This document shows positions 62,431 through 64,000 of a stretch of 64,000 nt of DNA, piece by piece; within the stretch, counting starts at the first letter, position 1; the number at the start of each line of letters is the position of its first letter. The DNA is from Undibacterium sp049340185 (GTDB lineage: Bacteria; Pseudomonadota; Gammaproteobacteria; Burkholderiales; Burkholderiaceae_D), in NCBI RefSeq assembly GCF_049340185.1, contig NZ_JBMPPC010000006.1:186001-250000 (forward strand), written 5' to 3'. The translations under genes and the position numbers were made by a program. Below the pieces are notes generated by a model, which was not told where the DNA came from, did no database searches, and worked only from the letters and a program-made list of their open reading frames with translations.

Positions 62431-64000
62431 TTATTCGGCTTTGAAGTTCTGTGCGAAGGTAAATTCGTCGGTTCTTGCCGTATATTTGAGGCCTTTTCGC
62501 AACGCCCAGGTTGCGTACTGATGATGCAATGGAATCACTGCATAGTCTCTCATTGCCAGCCCCATGGCCTTTTTGGCGAAGTCACGACGCTTGCTGTCCT
62601 CAACGGAGCCCAGCGAGTTGCGGATGAGGTCGTCTAAAGCGGTATTGCTATATTTGCCCCAATTCCAGCTTCCCCAGCCAGTTTCTGGATTCACTGTCCC
62701 GGTAACCGTCCGAAGTGCAAAATCGCCTGCCAGAGTGCCCCAGCCGAGTAACGACATGCTGAACTCGCTTTTAGCGGCTCTTGGCAAATATACGGTCATT
62801 GGTAAGGTTTCAATTTTGGTTTGAATGCCAATTTTGCTTAGGAATTGAGCGACAGTCTGTACTACTTGCTCATCGTTGATGTAGCGATTATTCGGGCCAT
62901 GCAGCGTCAGGGCGAAACCGTTTGGGTAGCCCGCTTCTGTGAGTAATTTTTTTGCCCCTTCCGGATCGTAGGCTTCGATCTTTAAGCTGTCGTCGTAGCC
63001 GAGGATGCCCGGTGCCACGATATTCGATGCGGGGACGGCAAGGCCTTCTAAGATGCGATCGCTTAAGGCCTGACGATTGATTGCTTTGGAAATCGCTTTA
63101 CGCACGCGGATATCATGAAAGGGATTACTCGGCAGAGGTTTGCCAGCCTTGTCCGTTATGTAAGGTGATACGCGTGTCTGTTGGTCCAGATGCCAGAAAA
63201 TCGTTCGCCAGGAAATTTTTTGTTCTAACTTGATCTTAGGGTTCATTTTCAGCTTCGGCAGGTCTGCAGGCGGCACGCCGTCGATGGCGTCTACATCTCC
63301 CGCCAGCAAGGCGGCAATGCGTGGTGCGCCGCTGGTCAGTATGCGAAAAGTCACTTTGTCCCAAGTGGGTTTTTCACCCCAATACTGATCATTGCGAATC
63401 AGCTCAATACTCTCGCCACGTTTGGCTTTGATGAATTTAAACGGGCCGGTGCCGATCATCGCTTTGCCGCTGTTGAAATCATCAGTACTCGCTGTTTGAG
63501 TAATTTTTTTCGAGACGATAAAAATCGAATTAACATCCAATGGCAGCGGCCCGTAAGGCATTGCTGTTTTTAAGCGAACGGTATAGGCATCGACGGCTTG
63601 TTTGCCGACGATTTGTCTGGTGTAGCTGGTGAAAGGACCAGGGCTAGTGAGCAGTGTGGCCGGGCGATCCAGTGAAAAAATGACGTCAGCCGACGTCAGC
63701 TCCGATCCGTCATGAAATTTTACGCCATGACGTAATTTGAACTCCCAGGTTAATGGATCGATCGCCTTCCAGGATGTTGCCAATCCAGGCACGAGATTGC
63801 CGTTGGCGTCGACATTAACCAATGCATCGAACACGTGAAAAGCAAAAGAATTATTAGGTCCGCTATTGACGTAGTGCGGATCAAATGAGGTTACATCAGC
63901 CGATAAGCCTATACGCAAATCAGCGGCCTCGCTATGACTGGTCCAGATTGCGCCAAACAGCAATGCGCTGGCCGTGCTTAATGCGACCAATGTCGTACGT
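62431..64000 (-). CDS. ABC transporter solute-binding protein (peptide/nickel family 5), 5' end cut
   Basis: The frame remains open to the right edge, so the start and part of the signal peptide are outside; 523 residues are visible. The signal ends near HSEA|ADLRIG. Family 5 features include DPHYVNSGPNNSFAFHVFDALVNVD and LATSWKAIDPLTWEFKLRHGVKFHDGSELTSADVIFSLDR. It captures oligopeptides or similar solutes for an ABC importer whose other genes would lie beyond the edge. Confidence 0.92.
   Translation of the reverse strand, partial: RTTLVALSTASALLFGAIWTSHSEAADLRIGLSADVTSFDPHYVNSGPNNSFAFHVFDALVNVDANGNLVPGLATSWKAIDPLTWEFKLRHGVKFHDGSELTSADVIFSLDRPATLLTSPGPFTSYTRQIVGKQAVDAYTVRLKTAMPYGPLPLDVNSIFIVSKKITQTASTDDFNSGKAMIGTGPFKFIKAKRGESIELIRNDQYWGEKPTWDKVTFRILTSGAPRIAALLAGDVDAIDGVPPADLPKLKMNPKIKLEQKISWRTIFWHLDQQTRVSPYITDKAGKPLPSNPFHDIRVRKAISKAINRQALSDRILEGLAVPASNIVAPGILGYDDSLKIEAYDPEGAKKLLTEAGYPNGFALTLHGPNNRYINDEQVVQTVAQFLSKIGIQTKIETLPMTVYLPRAAKSEFSMSLLGWGTLAGDFALRTVTGTVNPETGWGSWNWGKYSNTALDDLIRNSLGSVEDSKRRDFAKKAMGLAMRDYAVIPLHHQYATWALRKGLKYTARTDEFTFAQNFKAE

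Overview
This window looks like chromosomal DNA of a free-living betaproteobacterium, most likely Burkholderiales and probably Oxalobacteraceae (Undibacterium/Herminiimonas-like). That placement is an inference from remembered family resemblances and gene order: sixA-ppk next to pstSCAB-phoU-phoBR, cyoABCD with SURF1 and a RegB/RegA pair, and a roughly balanced base composition by eye. No rRNA operon, prophage, insertion sequence or CRISPR array was seen. Both window edges cut genes: a PfkB sugar kinase on the left and an ABC solute-binding protein on the right.

Layout. 1-2174: sugar kinase and sugar/H+ MFS symporter, translationally coupled. 2237-17111: a phosphate-starvation island. It holds an orphan PstS paralogue, a lysine/alanine-rich histone-like protein, a two-gene lipid-remodelling operon (OlsB-like acyltransferase plus PlcP-like phospholipase C) behind three PHO-box half-sites, two small genes (VOC and hypothetical), sixA-ppk, then pstS-pstC-pstA-pstB-phoU-phoB-phoR. 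PHO-like repeats lie in both orientations between ppk and pstS. 17225-23042: an SPFH/band-7 protein and an SH3-like secreted protein, divergent from a response regulator/histidine kinase operon. 23043-28000: VOC protein, small secreted protein, a siderophore-interacting reductase with a His-rich PadR regulator (NfeF/NfeR-like), and a penicillin-binding-like serine hydrolase flanked by repeats. 28029-29733: small unrecognised genes and a rhomboid protease. 29858-31847: YHYH lipoprotein and SCO1-like protein. 31984-37272: secreted protein, MipA/OmpV, an Ig-like lipoprotein and an RstAB-like two-component system. 37426-48488: housekeeping genes (aminopeptidase P, metG, apbC, ribD, an RluA-type synthase, gltX) and two identical tRNA-Pro genes. 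tRNA-Ala and tRNA-Glu follow gltX. 49350-58547: fasciclin protein, then the minus-strand block cyoABCD-SURF1-regB-regA with a divergent MFS gene. 59151-64000: TonB-C-domain protein, thioredoxin-fold protein, a YafJ-type amidotransferase and the solute-binding protein.

How the genes fit together. The left third is a nearly complete phosphate response: sensing (PhoR/PhoB/PhoU), uptake (Pst), storage (Ppk), and apparently membrane phosphorus saving. In the last of these PlcP would strip phosphate headgroups from phospholipids while OlsB starts phosphorus-free ornithine lipids. The right third is an aerobic respiration module, a bo3-type quinol oxidase with its assembly factor and a redox two-component system.

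The most notable structural signal is a dispersed family of imperfect palindromes of about 66-70 bp. Six copies are visible, all between genes. Three of them (26227-26294, 26467-26534, 58720-58787) have exactly 68 bp between matching ends. No known mobile element explains them.
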